In this document: piece by piece, positions 53,291 to 61,565 of the stretch | How positions within the stretch are numbered: the stretch's first letter is position 1 | Layout: every line of letters starts with the position of its first letter | From: Chitinophaga hostae | Lineage (GTDB): Bacteria; Bacteroidota; Bacteroidia; Chitinophagales; Chitinophagaceae | Direction: 5' to 3' | DNA: 64,000 nucleotides | Assembly (NCBI RefSeq): GCF_018224885.1 | Contig: NZ_JAGTXB010000025.1 | Span: 1 to 64,000, forward strand | Notes under the pieces: generated by a model | Databases searched by the model: none | Told to the model about the DNA's origin: nothing | Seen by the model: the letters and a program-made list of their open reading frames with translations, nothing else | Position numbers and translations under genes: made by a program

Positions 53291-53959
53291 ATGATGGATA
53301 AAAGCATGGTAGAGCAGCAGTTGTCTCTTTTGTCCGGGATTAACTGGGATGATCTGCAGGAAGTGGAGCGTAGTACCACCGGTATCTTACAGGAACTGGC
53401 CACACATAAAAGCCTGTTGAGTCAGTTTATTGCGGCAGTTGAAACCAACAATACCTTGATGGAATTATCGGAATACGACGCGGTACTGATAAAACTGGTG
53501 TTGTTTGATGATAGGGGGATACGCCTGCGGTTGCATATTTTTAAAGATGATGCGGTAGACCGGGCGCATAATCATCGCTGGACTTTTGCCGGTAAAGTGT
53601 TGAAGGGAGGCTATAAGCATATTCTGTACAGCACAGAAAAGGAACTGTCAACAGCACTGAGGTATACAGACCTCAAACCTGTTGTTATCCGGTACGAAAA
53701 AGCCGGAGATGGGTATTGTTTGCATCATTCTTTCATACATACCCTGCATGCCGAGGCTGACGGCGTTTCTTTAATCATCCGGGGACCTTCACTCAAGGAA
53801 AAAATGATTATCCTGGACAAAGATACCGGGGAGTCGTGGTGGCAGTATGGAGCGGCAAATGATCTTACTGCGGCACACAAGAAAAATGCGAAAATTACCT
53901 TGGAGGAATACAAAGAAATTGTCAGTTTTTTACGTGAACATAACCTGATGGACCTATGA
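53291..53959 (+). CDS. Cupin-fold protein, possible metal-dependent oxygenase or isomerase
   Basis: A 222-residue protein with metal-ligand-like His93 and His95 (RAHNHRWTFAGKVLKGGYKH) and a second motif with His150 (HHSFIHTLHAE). These look like the two halves of a cupin active site. Relatives are mostly uncharacterised. It sits between the peptide and the PdxJ-like gene and overlaps the latter by four bases. Confidence 0.65.
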   Translation: MMDKSMVEQQLSLLSGINWDDLQEVERSTTGILQELATHKSLLSQFIAAVETNNTLMELSEYDAVLIKLVLFDDRGIRLRLHIFKDDAVDRAHNHRWTFAGKVLKGGYKHILYSTEKELSTALRYTDLKPVVIRYEKAGDGYCLHHSFIHTLHAEADGVSLIIRGPSLKEKMIILDKDTGESWWQYGAANDLTAAHKKNAKITLEEYKEIVSFLREHNLMDL

Positions 53960-54675
53960 TTAATCTAAGCGTGAATATCAATAAAATAGCATCATTAAGA
54001 AATACCAGGGATATTAATGTTCCCGATCTGGGGGATGCAGTGGAACTGGTGATTGCAGCGGGCTGCCAGGGTATTACTGTGCATCCCAGGATTGATCAGC
54101 GGCATATCAGGTTTTCAGATCTGCAGGTGGTCAAAGCACATATTAATGGACGGGTTGAATACAATATTGAATGCGACCCCCACGAGCTGTTTATCAATAT
54201 GGTGTTGGAGGTGAAACCTACGCAATGTACGCTGGTCCCTACCAAGCCCAATGAAATTACTTCTTCGGAAGGATTTGATCTGAAAGTAGATTATGAAGAT
54301 ATCTGTAAGAAAGTTAAATTGCTGAAAGCAGCAGGTATCAGAACCAGCCTTTTCTCCGGTACGGAAATTGATCAGATCCGGTTGGCGAAAGAAACAGGTA
54401 CTGATGCAATAGAACTCTATACAGGCCCCTATGCGATGGCCACAGGAGATAGGCGGAAACATTATTATGAACAGCTGTATGCCGCAGCCGCATTGGCGCA
54501 TCAGCTGGGATTAAGGGTGCATTGCGGGCACGATTTGACACTAGATAACCTGGGGCTGATAAGGAATCTTCCGGGGCTGGCAGAGGTATCAATAGGACAC
54601 CATTTAATTGTACAGGCCATGTTTCAGGGACTTCCCGGCATTATACATCAACATTTATCTATTCTTAATGACTAA
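53956..54675 (+). CDS. PdxJ paralogue (pyridoxine 5'-phosphate synthase-like)
   Basis: A 239-residue TIM barrel clearly related to Bacteroidota PdxJ: LSVNINKIASLRNTRD, ITVHPRIDQRHIR, SLFSG and ELYTGPYA. Residues matching the known catalytic set are kept (His43, Glu72, His192), as are Arg45, His50, Glu153 and His215. Differences from the usual consensus are NTRDI for NARGG, IECDPH for IEGYPS, and HCGHDL for NAGHDL. PdxJ joins 1-deoxyxylulose 5-phosphate and 3-amino-2-oxopropyl phosphate to form the pyridine ring. In a cluster this may mean a B6-like product part, or simply extra PLP for four PLP enzymes. Confidence 0.88.
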   Translation: MINLSVNINKIASLRNTRDINVPDLGDAVELVIAAGCQGITVHPRIDQRHIRFSDLQVVKAHINGRVEYNIECDPHELFINMVLEVKPTQCTLVPTKPNEITSSEGFDLKVDYEDICKKVKLLKAAGIRTSLFSGTEIDQIRLAKETGTDAIELYTGPYAMATGDRRKHYYEQLYAAAALAHQLGLRVHCGHDLTLDNLGLIRNLPGLAEVSIGHHLIVQAMFQGLPGIIHQHLSILND

Positions 54676-55285
54676 GATCATCGCATTTTGTGGCGTAGAT
54701 GGAAGTGGAAAGACTTCTATCGTTGATTATCTCCACGAACAAGATTTTTTTGACCGTGCGCTTTATATTAAGAAAACATTCTCCCGGAATGTTTCGGTTA
54801 TAAAGAATTATCATCACAGAAACTATAACAGTAATAAGGATTGGGTTACCGGGTCCTTTGCGGAAGCAGTTTCCTATGCCAGTTGCCTGGATTTTTTACA
54901 GCATTACCACTCCTGCATTGCACCGAATATCGGGGCATACGATTTCCTGGTTTGCGACCGACATGCGTTGTGCTTTGCCGCCTATCACCTGGCAGTAGGA
55001 GGAAGTATGAATATGTCTGATCTGTTTGAAGGCGTTCGCGTACCTGATTTATATTTTTTTATAGATGCTCCGCTGAGTGAGCTGGAAAACCGCTATGAGA
55101 AAAGAGGGGGGGCATCTGAAGACGAGTCTGTAGAAGTTATGCATATTTACAGGGAATCTTATATGCGATTATTAAAAGAAACAAAAATACCTGTTGTATG
55201 GATAAAAAATGACGGCTCACTTGAAGAAGTATTTGAAAAAGTAACAACCGCACTGCGCGGCATCTATCCCGGTCATATGAAATGA
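54668..55285 (+). CDS. P-loop kinase, thymidylate-kinase-like (first copy)
   Basis: A 205-residue protein starting at MTKIIAFCGVDGSGKTSIVD, with the P-loop at residues 9-16, a lid-type CDRHALCFAAYHLA segment and the acid-rich PDLYFFIDAPLSELENRYEK. The start at 54668 overlaps the PdxJ stop by eight bases; a longer reading from 54608 has no support. It should phosphorylate a nucleotide-like or small-molecule substrate. A second, diverged copy ends the operon. Confidence 0.8.
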   Translation: MTKIIAFCGVDGSGKTSIVDYLHEQDFFDRALYIKKTFSRNVSVIKNYHHRNYNSNKDWVTGSFAEAVSYASCLDFLQHYHSCIAPNIGAYDFLVCDRHALCFAAYHLAVGGSMNMSDLFEGVRVPDLYFFIDAPLSELENRYEKRGGASEDESVEVMHIYRESYMRLLKETKIPVVWIKNDGSLEEVFEKVTTALRGIYPGHMK

Positions 55286-55337
55286 TGGTAGCCGGTACGT
55301 TTTTTTTGATTATTCACAATACTTTAGTTATCTGCTA

Positions 55338-56114
55338 ATGTTATCTGTATCATTTTACGAAAAGGTTTTAGCCGTTATTGCAGCCGTTCCTGCCCAAAGT
55401 GTCTGGATATCCGGGTCAGTGGTGGAGCATCTTGGCAATGCCGCATCGGATGTAGATGTATTTGTGGCGGTGGAAGACAGAGCCGCAGCATCCGTACTGC
55501 CACTAACCAAAATTAACGGGAATTTTGATATCCTGATTTCATTCGTAGAAGGGAGAAGAGTAGATTATGAGTTTTGGTCCCAAGATGAAATTTTGCGTAT
55601 CGCAGCGCGTCTGCATGCCATTCCGTTGAATGATGCAGGCAAAAATATTTTGAACCAGCTGAGTGGGAGCGATACCGATTTTGTGCACCGGCTGAAAACA
55701 GGATGGCCGGTTATGGACAAAGCCCGTTTTAACGAAATTCAATCCTGGTTTGATTTTAACTTTTATAAAGACTATCTGGTAGCGAATACTATCTTGTACG
55801 TAGATGACGCTTTCGACGATACTGTGGGAATGTTTGATAATAAAGACATTGATTGTGCTGCGCTACGGGCAAGGTTTACCGTTGAAATGAGTGTGGACGT
55901 ACTGCTGTACAGTAATGGGATTACCAATGACAAGGCAAAGTACCGTATAAAAAAGTTGAAGACCCTGGGGGAAAGCAATGACTTTGCAAAAGATGTATAC
56001 AACAGGTTCTGGCAACTACAGTCTAAAATCCCTGGCTCGCTGAAGGGGAAAATAGCATACATACAAGACGCATTGAAATTTTCTTCCGAAATAATAGAGT
56101 CGGTACAACACTAA
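55338..56114 (+). CDS. Nucleotidyltransferase-superfamily protein (minimal NTase fold)
   Basis: A 258-residue protein with the signature Gly26-Ser27 then Asp38-x-Asp40 (ISGSVVEHLGNAASDVDVFV). The rest is mainly helical. It could transfer a nucleotide to a small molecule or protein. It is the second nucleotidyltransferase of the cluster and is unrelated in length to the first. Confidence 0.7.
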   Translation: MLSVSFYEKVLAVIAAVPAQSVWISGSVVEHLGNAASDVDVFVAVEDRAAASVLPLTKINGNFDILISFVEGRRVDYEFWSQDEILRIAARLHAIPLNDAGKNILNQLSGSDTDFVHRLKTGWPVMDKARFNEIQSWFDFNFYKDYLVANTILYVDDAFDDTVGMFDNKDIDCAALRARFTVEMSVDVLLYSNGITNDKAKYRIKKLKTLGESNDFAKDVYNRFWQLQSKIPGSLKGKIAYIQDALKFSSEIIESVQH

Positions 56115-56126
56115 AAAGTCAACTTT

Positions 56127-56414
56127 ATGCAGCAGGTGGATATTTCAAAATGCCCCGTTAAACTATTCTATGTACGGAAAAGGAAACATCACAACAAAGT
56201 ATACCTGATACATTTGAACAGAATCTTTGAACTGACGCCGTTTAGCGAGGCGGTATGGGATCTGTGCGGTGGACAGATCCCCGTTAGTGGAATGGCCACT
56301 GTTTTGGCGTCCCGGTTTCAGATGAATATGGAAGATGCTATGGAAGATGTTATAAGGAATATATTTTTTTACAGGAATAATCAACTCATTCAATATGATA
56401 AATACACTGGATGA
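56127..56414 (+). CDS. PqqD-like peptide-binding protein (RiPP recognition element)
   Basis: A 95-residue protein of the PqqD family: FELTPFSEAVWDLCGG in the winged-helix core, then VLASRFQMNMEDAMEDVIRN. PqqD proteins bind leader peptides and bring them to modifying enzymes. It is the main support for a ribosomal peptide in this cluster. It overlaps the next gene by 20 bases. Confidence 0.82.
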   Translation: MQQVDISKCPVKLFYVRKRKHHNKVYLIHLNRIFELTPFSEAVWDLCGGQIPVSGMATVLASRFQMNMEDAMEDVIRNIFFYRNNQLIQYDKYTG

Positions 56415-56727
56415 TATTATTATCGCTTTTCATAAAAATGAACCGGCAGAACATTGGGTACATTTTGATGTCGCCATAAAGGAAAAAATATATAACAGGT
56501 TTTTCCAGATATTGTTTGAATTGTATAGCCGTGATTACGACTATAATAGCCAACTTAAACAACAGTTTTATCATACTTTATCGGGAAAAATAGAAGCGGG
56601 ATGTGTGGAAGAATATTTGCAACATACCTATAAACTGATTCATTGGAAATATAGTCAGGAAGAAGAGAAACTGGAAATGGTTTTCACCAATAATGTATAC
56701 GTGGGTTCAATTCACGACAGGTTTTAA
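56395..56727 (+). CDS. Hypothetical helical protein, 110 residues
   Basis: A 110-residue protein with a helix-rich pattern (EKIYNRFFQILFELYSRDYD) and no recognised domain. It sits between the PqqD-like gene, which it overlaps, and the SDR gene, which starts one base after its stop codon. It is likely a cluster-specific partner protein. Confidence 0.6.
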   Translation: MINTLDDIIIAFHKNEPAEHWVHFDVAIKEKIYNRFFQILFELYSRDYDYNSQLKQQFYHTLSGKIEAGCVEEYLQHTYKLIHWKYSQEEEKLEMVFTNNVYVGSIHDRF

Positions 56728-57504
56728 ATGGAAAGACAATTAAATATTATCATTGGCGTATCCTCATTTTTAGGGCAACAGGTAGCGTCGTTGCTGCTGA
56801 ATAACGGGCAGTTGGTAGCAGGCACATTTTATGAGCATGAAGATGCTATTGGTCAGCTCGGTGACTATGACCGTTTTTTCTCTTATAGGCTAAATGTTAC
56901 AGATGCAAACGCATTGCATCGTTTTGTGAAACTGTATCTGGCCGGTATTATTGAGCAGCACCACATCAGGTCTCTTAATATTATATACTGCTGTGGTGCA
57001 TGGTACCAGGGGAAAATAAAGGATTGGAAACCGGATGATTTTGACCGGGTATACCAGGTAAATGTAAAAGCGCCATGTGTGCTCACATCTCTGATATTAG
57101 CTGCTGGTGGTTGGCCGTGCCGGTTTGTATTTGTTTCGGGTCTGGCGGGAGATGATAATGCATTTGAAGGTAATGGGCTGTACGGGTTGTGTACTAACAG
57201 TATACGTTTTTTTACCAGGGTATTAAGTAAAGAACTAGTGGACCGGTCCGCATCCGCTTGTGTTTTGTTAACTTTAGGACTGTTCGACAAGGGACAGCCA
57301 TATTACGCAAGCCTGATCAATGATATAGGAGTACCACAGTATTTTTCAGTACCACATGTGGCTGCATTAATTCATGATCTGGTCGAACACCCGTCCCGGA
57401 TGGTGTTATTAAATGGCAGCGAATTGAAAGCACCTAACAATATTACCAGTTATGAAAAAGTAGTACATTGGTTAGATAAATATTATGATAATGTCTGCAA
57501 ATAA
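56728..57504 (+). CDS. SDR-like protein lacking the catalytic Lys
   Basis: A 258-residue protein with an SDR-like layout: NIIIGVSSFLGQQVASLL, NVKAPCVLTSL and Ser137 in FVFVSGLAGDD, Tyr152 in LYGLCTNSIRFF. The residue that is normally Lys is Thr156, and the glycine-rich loop is incomplete. It may be a reductase with changed chemistry or a non-catalytic subunit. It overlaps the terminal kinase gene by 20 bases. Confidence 0.78.
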   Translation: MERQLNIIIGVSSFLGQQVASLLLNNGQLVAGTFYEHEDAIGQLGDYDRFFSYRLNVTDANALHRFVKLYLAGIIEQHHIRSLNIIYCCGAWYQGKIKDWKPDDFDRVYQVNVKAPCVLTSLILAAGGWPCRFVFVSGLAGDDNAFEGNGLYGLCTNSIRFFTRVLSKELVDRSASACVLLTLGLFDKGQPYYASLINDIGVPQYFSVPHVAALIHDLVEHPSRMVLLNGSELKAPNNITSYEKVVHWLDKYYDNVCK

Positions 57505-58135
57505 GAAAGCCTTTATACTTCCTTTCTGTGGAGTGGATGGTACGGGCAAGACAAGTACATTTAAGTGGCTGGAGAAAAAATTTGAAGGAGATGACGCTGT
57601 CATTTTTATAGGGAGAGGGCCTTGCCGGGTAGAGACTTTTGTAGAGCATAATTTCCCGCGGCAATTTAATGTGGAAAAAGACTGGATCGACACTTCATTC
57701 GGTAATGCCATTGCATTTGCCTGTGCAGTGGATTATGTGGAGTACTACAACGTGGTAATCGCTCCACTGCTGGGTGACAGGAAAATCATCGTTTGCGACC
57801 GGTATGCCTCCTGTTTTATTGCACTGGCACTGGCAATGGCCCGGAAGGAAGAAATGGCTATCACGCTTTTAAATACTCTGGCAAAGCCCGACCTGATCTT
57901 TTATTTTGAATCGTCCTGGACAAACATTGGTCAAAGATTATCCGGGAAAAATGCCCCGGCCTATGAATTCGAATCTTATTATTGCCAGAACAAGTTTAAA
58001 TCCGGATATGACAAGTTCTTTGAGGATACCAGGCAACAACGTTATGTTGTTACGAATGATGACTCCGTAGAGGCATTACAAGCCGAGGTATTGCTTCAGT
58101 TTAACGTCATTTATGACAGGTATTTTAAATCGTAA
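57485..58135 (+). CDS. P-loop kinase, thymidylate-kinase-like (second copy)
   Basis: A 216-residue protein with the P-loop CGVDGTGKTSTFKWLE (residues 15-30), CDRYASCFIALALAMAR and PDLIFYFESS, a diverged paralogue of the kinase at 54668. It is the last intact gene of the cluster. Two related kinases suggest two phosphorylation steps or a heteromer. Confidence 0.8.
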   Translation: MIMSANKKAFILPFCGVDGTGKTSTFKWLEKKFEGDDAVIFIGRGPCRVETFVEHNFPRQFNVEKDWIDTSFGNAIAFACAVDYVEYYNVVIAPLLGDRKIIVCDRYASCFIALALAMARKEEMAITLLNTLAKPDLIFYFESSWTNIGQRLSGKNAPAYEFESYYCQNKFKSGYDKFFEDTRQQRYVVTNDDSVEALQAEVLLQFNVIYDRYFKS

Positions 58136-58146
58136 ATGGGCATCGG

Positions 58147-58203
58147 ATGAAGGTTGCGTTAATCAGTGATGTACACAGCATGATAGTCAATGGCCGTTTT
58201 TAA
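58147..58203 (+). pseudogene. Metallophosphoesterase N-terminal stub
   Basis: An 18-residue frame, MKVALISDVHSMIVNGRF, matches the start of calcineurin-type phosphoesterases up to the Asp-x-His motif and then stops. It begins 11 bases after the last cluster gene and may be the start of a deleted 25th gene. The hairpin AATGGCC/GGCCATT at 58189-58211 overlaps its end. Confidence 0.4.
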
Positions 58204-58257
58204 TGGCCATTTGCATTGGGAACCAGCAGCTCTGCTATATCAACATTAGTGTCGTAA

Positions 58258-58758
58258 CTGGCGAAACTATATGGCATAAATGTTATTTCCGTTGTACGTC
58301 GTGTAAAACAAGCGCACCTACTGGAATCACTGGGAGCCACCGCGGTTATAGACCTTTCGGCTGAACGGGCAACTATTATGCAACGTATCATGGAGATTAC
58401 CGGGAATAAAGGCGTAAATGGCATTATTGATAATGTGGGTGGTCCGGTTACCGGGGAACTGATCCGGTGCATTGACTTTGGAGGCAAACTAATCATCAAC
58501 GGCGGTATGAGTGCGGAGAAATACTCACTTCATAATTTCGACATTTTATTAAATGGGCTCCAGATTGAACCTCATGTATACCGGTACTTTTTCACGCCAC
58601 CACTTCCTGAAGATATTACCATGCTGAAGGAAATCGCGGAGATGTCTGCCGGTTTTGTGTCGACTGTTTCCGGGAAGCATGCGCTCGGGGATTTTAAAAC
58701 TGCCATCGGGGAGAGTGTACGTTTTCCGGAAAAAGGGAAGCATATTTTCTGCATGTAG
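58258..58758 (+). pseudogene. C-terminal fragment of an MDR-type zinc-free oxidoreductase
   Basis: From 58258 the frame is open and reads AKLYGINVISVVRR, then HLLESLGATAVIDLSAERAT, GVNGIIDNVGGPVTGELIRC, and ends PEKGKHIFCM. This is the cofactor domain and C-terminus of a quinone-oxidoreductase-type MDR protein. A stop at 58255 and the missing N-terminal half show truncation at the right edge of the cluster. Confidence 0.8.
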
Positions 58759-59324
58759 CCAAATAGACAGTACTGCTTTTCTGAGTTTAAACTGTTAGCA
58801 CAACAGGACTACATGAAGATATGCCGAATGCAAAGATATGAGTTGCCAATGCTACATTGGGAGTGATTCATATTGAGCAATTCTGGCGCTAATTTGTTTT
58901 TTTAAGTTGTACCAATAACTAGCGAATAAAGGACCGGGGAGTCGTTTTGACTTTGATATTTTGACTGAGCCTGACTATCTATGATAGTTAGGCCAGCCGA
59001 TAAAAATAGGTACTTATTATTGATCCAGCCTTTGGTTGTAGAAGCCGTTTTTATTTTACATTCACGACCACCCGGAACGCTGGAAATAGCGTGGTGATGG
59101 ACATATCCTCGCCCTGGTTAGTTCTGCTATGCCCTCCAAAATAGCCGCTTCCGGTAACTGTTCTTCATAGAGAGGGTTGCCTGTCTCAGGAGAATCATTG
59201 TGTTAATACAGCATTAACATCCGTTAAATTTCAGGTATTGCAGATCATTTCTCTGGCTTATCTTACCTTAGCATATCTATACACACAAAATAAGTATACT
59301 GTTCACATTTATTGGTATTAGCGG
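58759..59324. other. Gene-poor gap with possible debris
   Basis: No intact gene. On the minus strand around 59060-59200 two overlapping frames look weakly protein-like (SPETGNPLYEEQLPEAAILE; GEDMSITTLFPAFRVVVNVK), perhaps the frameshifted end of a lost gene. No well-spaced promoter for the downstream sigma gene was identified. Confidence 0.3.
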
Positions 59325-59882
59325 ATGCAGGATCTGTTGGAGAAAATATACAGAGAAGATGATCAACTAGCTTTTCGCCAGCTATTTTTGCAGTACAGCG
59401 ATCGGTTGATTGCTTTTGCTGTTTCCCTGCTGCCTTCCAGAGAAGAAGCGGAAGAAGCGGTGGCTGATGTTTTTGTGAAGATATGGCAGAACCGTGCATC
59501 ACTTTCTGCTGTTCGCAACCTCAATACTTACCTGTATACCGCAGTCCGCAATACCGCTTATAACTACCGTATAAGCGCCGGAAGAATACCAGAGATATTG
59601 ACGGGTGAGCATATCCAGGTGACCGTCGATACGATGGCTGCTTCTCCGGAAGATATGCTGATCAGCAAAGAAAACCTGCAGAAGATAGAGCAGGCTATTA
59701 ACCTGTTGCCCGCCCGCTGTAAACTCATTTTCCGCCTGGTCAAAGAAGATGGACTTAAATACCGGGAAGTGGCAGAGATCCTGGAAGTATCCATTAACAC
59801 CGTCAACACACAAATGGCGATCGCCCTGAAAAAACTGGCAGGGATGATCGATATCCACCGGCATTTCGGCTGGCCGGAATAA
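59325..59882 (+). CDS. FecI-type ECF sigma factor
   Basis: A 185-residue sigma factor: region 2 (REEAEEAVADVFVKIWQNRA, LNTYLYTAVRNTAYNY) and region 4 (KYREVAEILEVSINTVNTQM). It precedes a FecR-like anti-sigma gene by 86 bases. In Bacteroidota such pairs control a TonB-dependent receptor and SusD-type partner, but here the receptor is truncated. Confidence 0.92.
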   Translation: MQDLLEKIYREDDQLAFRQLFLQYSDRLIAFAVSLLPSREEAEEAVADVFVKIWQNRASLSAVRNLNTYLYTAVRNTAYNYRISAGRIPEILTGEHIQVTVDTMAASPEDMLISKENLQKIEQAINLLPARCKLIFRLVKEDGLKYREVAEILEVSINTVNTQMAIALKKLAGMIDIHRHFGWPE

Positions 59883-59968
59883 AAAAATAAATTTTTTTTC
59901 TCCCCGCTTCATAGTATTTCTCCAAAAATACTGTCTTATCTGTTACATCACCGTAACATGTCAATTTA

Positions 59969-61069
59969 ATGGAACAACATGAAAGGATTTGGGAACTGAT
60001 GGCCAAACGGATGGCAGGCACTTTGTCGGCTGGAGAAGAAGTAGAGCTGGAAGTGCTGCTGGAAGCTGCACCGGAAGTAGCCCGGCAACAGGCGCTGCTG
60101 GATAAAATATCATTGCAGAGCATCGGTAAGCCTACGCTGGAGCGGAAAGAGATGTTGCTGGACCGCATTATGAGAGATAGCGTCACGGGAGAAAGCAACC
60201 CGGAACAACCGGGTCAATGCGACCAGGAAGATAGTGAAAGTGTGGTCATGAAGCCGGCACGCCGCTACTGGCGAATAGTTGCTGCTGCCGCTTCACTGAT
60301 GGTACTGCTGGGTGCTGCCACGGTCATTTACCTGCGTATGGCAGCTTCCTCAAAAGTGGTATGGACGACGGTGCAAACGCGACCCGGCTCAAAAACACGC
60401 ATTACATTGCCTGACGGCTCGCTGGTAGTATTGAACGCCGGCAGCACGCTGGCCTATCCCAGTAACTTCGCCCAGGTCGGACGGGAAGTGAAACTCACAG
60501 GGGAAGGTTATTTTGATGTGGCCAGGATGGCCAATTATCCATTTACCATTCATACCACTACAATAGATATCAAAGTACTTGGCACCACCTTTAACGTGCG
60601 CGCCTATGCCGACGAGTCGCATACCGAAACAGCGCTGATCAGCGGCGCCGTAGAGGTAATAGTAAAAGATGCGGGTAAACAGCATATCACGCTGAGCCCG
60701 CACCAGAAACTGCTTATTGCCAACACTATTACGGAAAAAGTAGAGAAACCTGCTCCTGTAGCTCATCCGGATAATCAGAAGCCACTGATTGTACTGGAAA
60801 GTATGGAAAAAGAACAGACAGGCAAGCTGATCGCAGAAACAGCCTGGGTGGAAAACAGGTTTGTGTATCGCAATGAAAGTTTTTTACAACTGATAAAGAG
60901 AATGGAAAGATGGTATGGGGTTACTATAGAATGCCATAACCAGTCACTATTAGAGGCTTCTTTTACTGGTAACGTACAGGGTGAATCGCTGGACCAGCTG
61001 CTCGGCATGTTAAAACAGACCAAACACTTCGAATATAGTGTCGCTGCAGGAAGAGTAATTATTTATTAA
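59969..61069 (+). CDS. FecR-family anti-sigma factor
   Basis: A 366-residue protein with a cytoplasmic N-terminal part, one transmembrane helix (about 95-115; IVAAAASLMVLLGAATVIYL) and a periplasmic FecR domain (SKTRITLPDGSLVVLNAGST, TTFNVRAYAD). The C-terminal DUF4974-type domain is present (FVYRNESFLQLIKRMERWYG). It normally senses the receptor's STN domain and controls the sigma factor. Confidence 0.92.
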   Translation: MEQHERIWELMAKRMAGTLSAGEEVELEVLLEAAPEVARQQALLDKISLQSIGKPTLERKEMLLDRIMRDSVTGESNPEQPGQCDQEDSESVVMKPARRYWRIVAAAASLMVLLGAATVIYLRMAASSKVVWTTVQTRPGSKTRITLPDGSLVVLNAGSTLAYPSNFAQVGREVKLTGEGYFDVARMANYPFTIHTTTIDIKVLGTTFNVRAYADESHTETALISGAVEVIVKDAGKQHITLSPHQKLLIANTITEKVEKPAPVAHPDNQKPLIVLESMEKEQTGKLIAETAWVENRFVYRNESFLQLIKRMERWYGVTIECHNQSLLEASFTGNVQGESLDQLLGMLKQTKHFEYSVAAGRVIIY

Positions 61070-61263
61070 CCAAAGTTTAAATTGAACGTTATGAATCGGA
61101 ATGCACTTATTCCAGTCCCGTCAGGATCTACCTGATAACTACCCGTATTTCAATTGAAAAAAAACGGGAAATGCGCGCACATTCCCCGTTGCTAAGTATC
61201 AGGAGACCTTTATGCTTGAAGGTTTCAAGGACTCCTATTGTCTCAACTCAACAAATCCAAGGT

Positions 61264-61565
61264 ATGAAAAAAATTACAAAGTCGGGACCTCCAACCGTAT
61301 GGGCGAGGGTCCAGCAGATGCTATTGATTATGAAATTTACCACGTTGTTGCTGCTACTGGTAGCGCAGGCCTCGGCCGGTGTTTATTCTCAGAAAAAAAT
61401 CAGCCTCCGGATGGAAGCTGCCTCCCTGGATAAAATGCTGATCACGCTGGAGAAAAAATCCAGTTACCGCTTTTTCTTTAATAATGATGAGTTCAAAGAC
61501 GTTGCACCAGTGTCTGTGGATATGACCGATGTAACGGTGACCGAAGTGCTGGACATGCCTATACG
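61264..61565 (+). pseudogene. TonB-dependent receptor truncated after the STN domain
   Basis: The gene begins MKKITKSGPPTVWARVQQML with a signal peptide (TTLLLLLVAQASAGVYSQ) and an STN signalling domain (ISLRMEAASLDKMLITLEKK, YRFFFNNDEFK). Near 61565 the sequence switches to an esterase in another frame. The plug, barrel and any SusD gene are missing, so only about 100 residues of an expected 1000 or so remain. Confidence 0.87.

Noticed and set aside
35916..58135. NRPS or PKS assembly line
   Set aside because: There is a ligase and one stand-alone carrier protein, but no condensation, ketosynthase, acyltransferase or multi-domain module.
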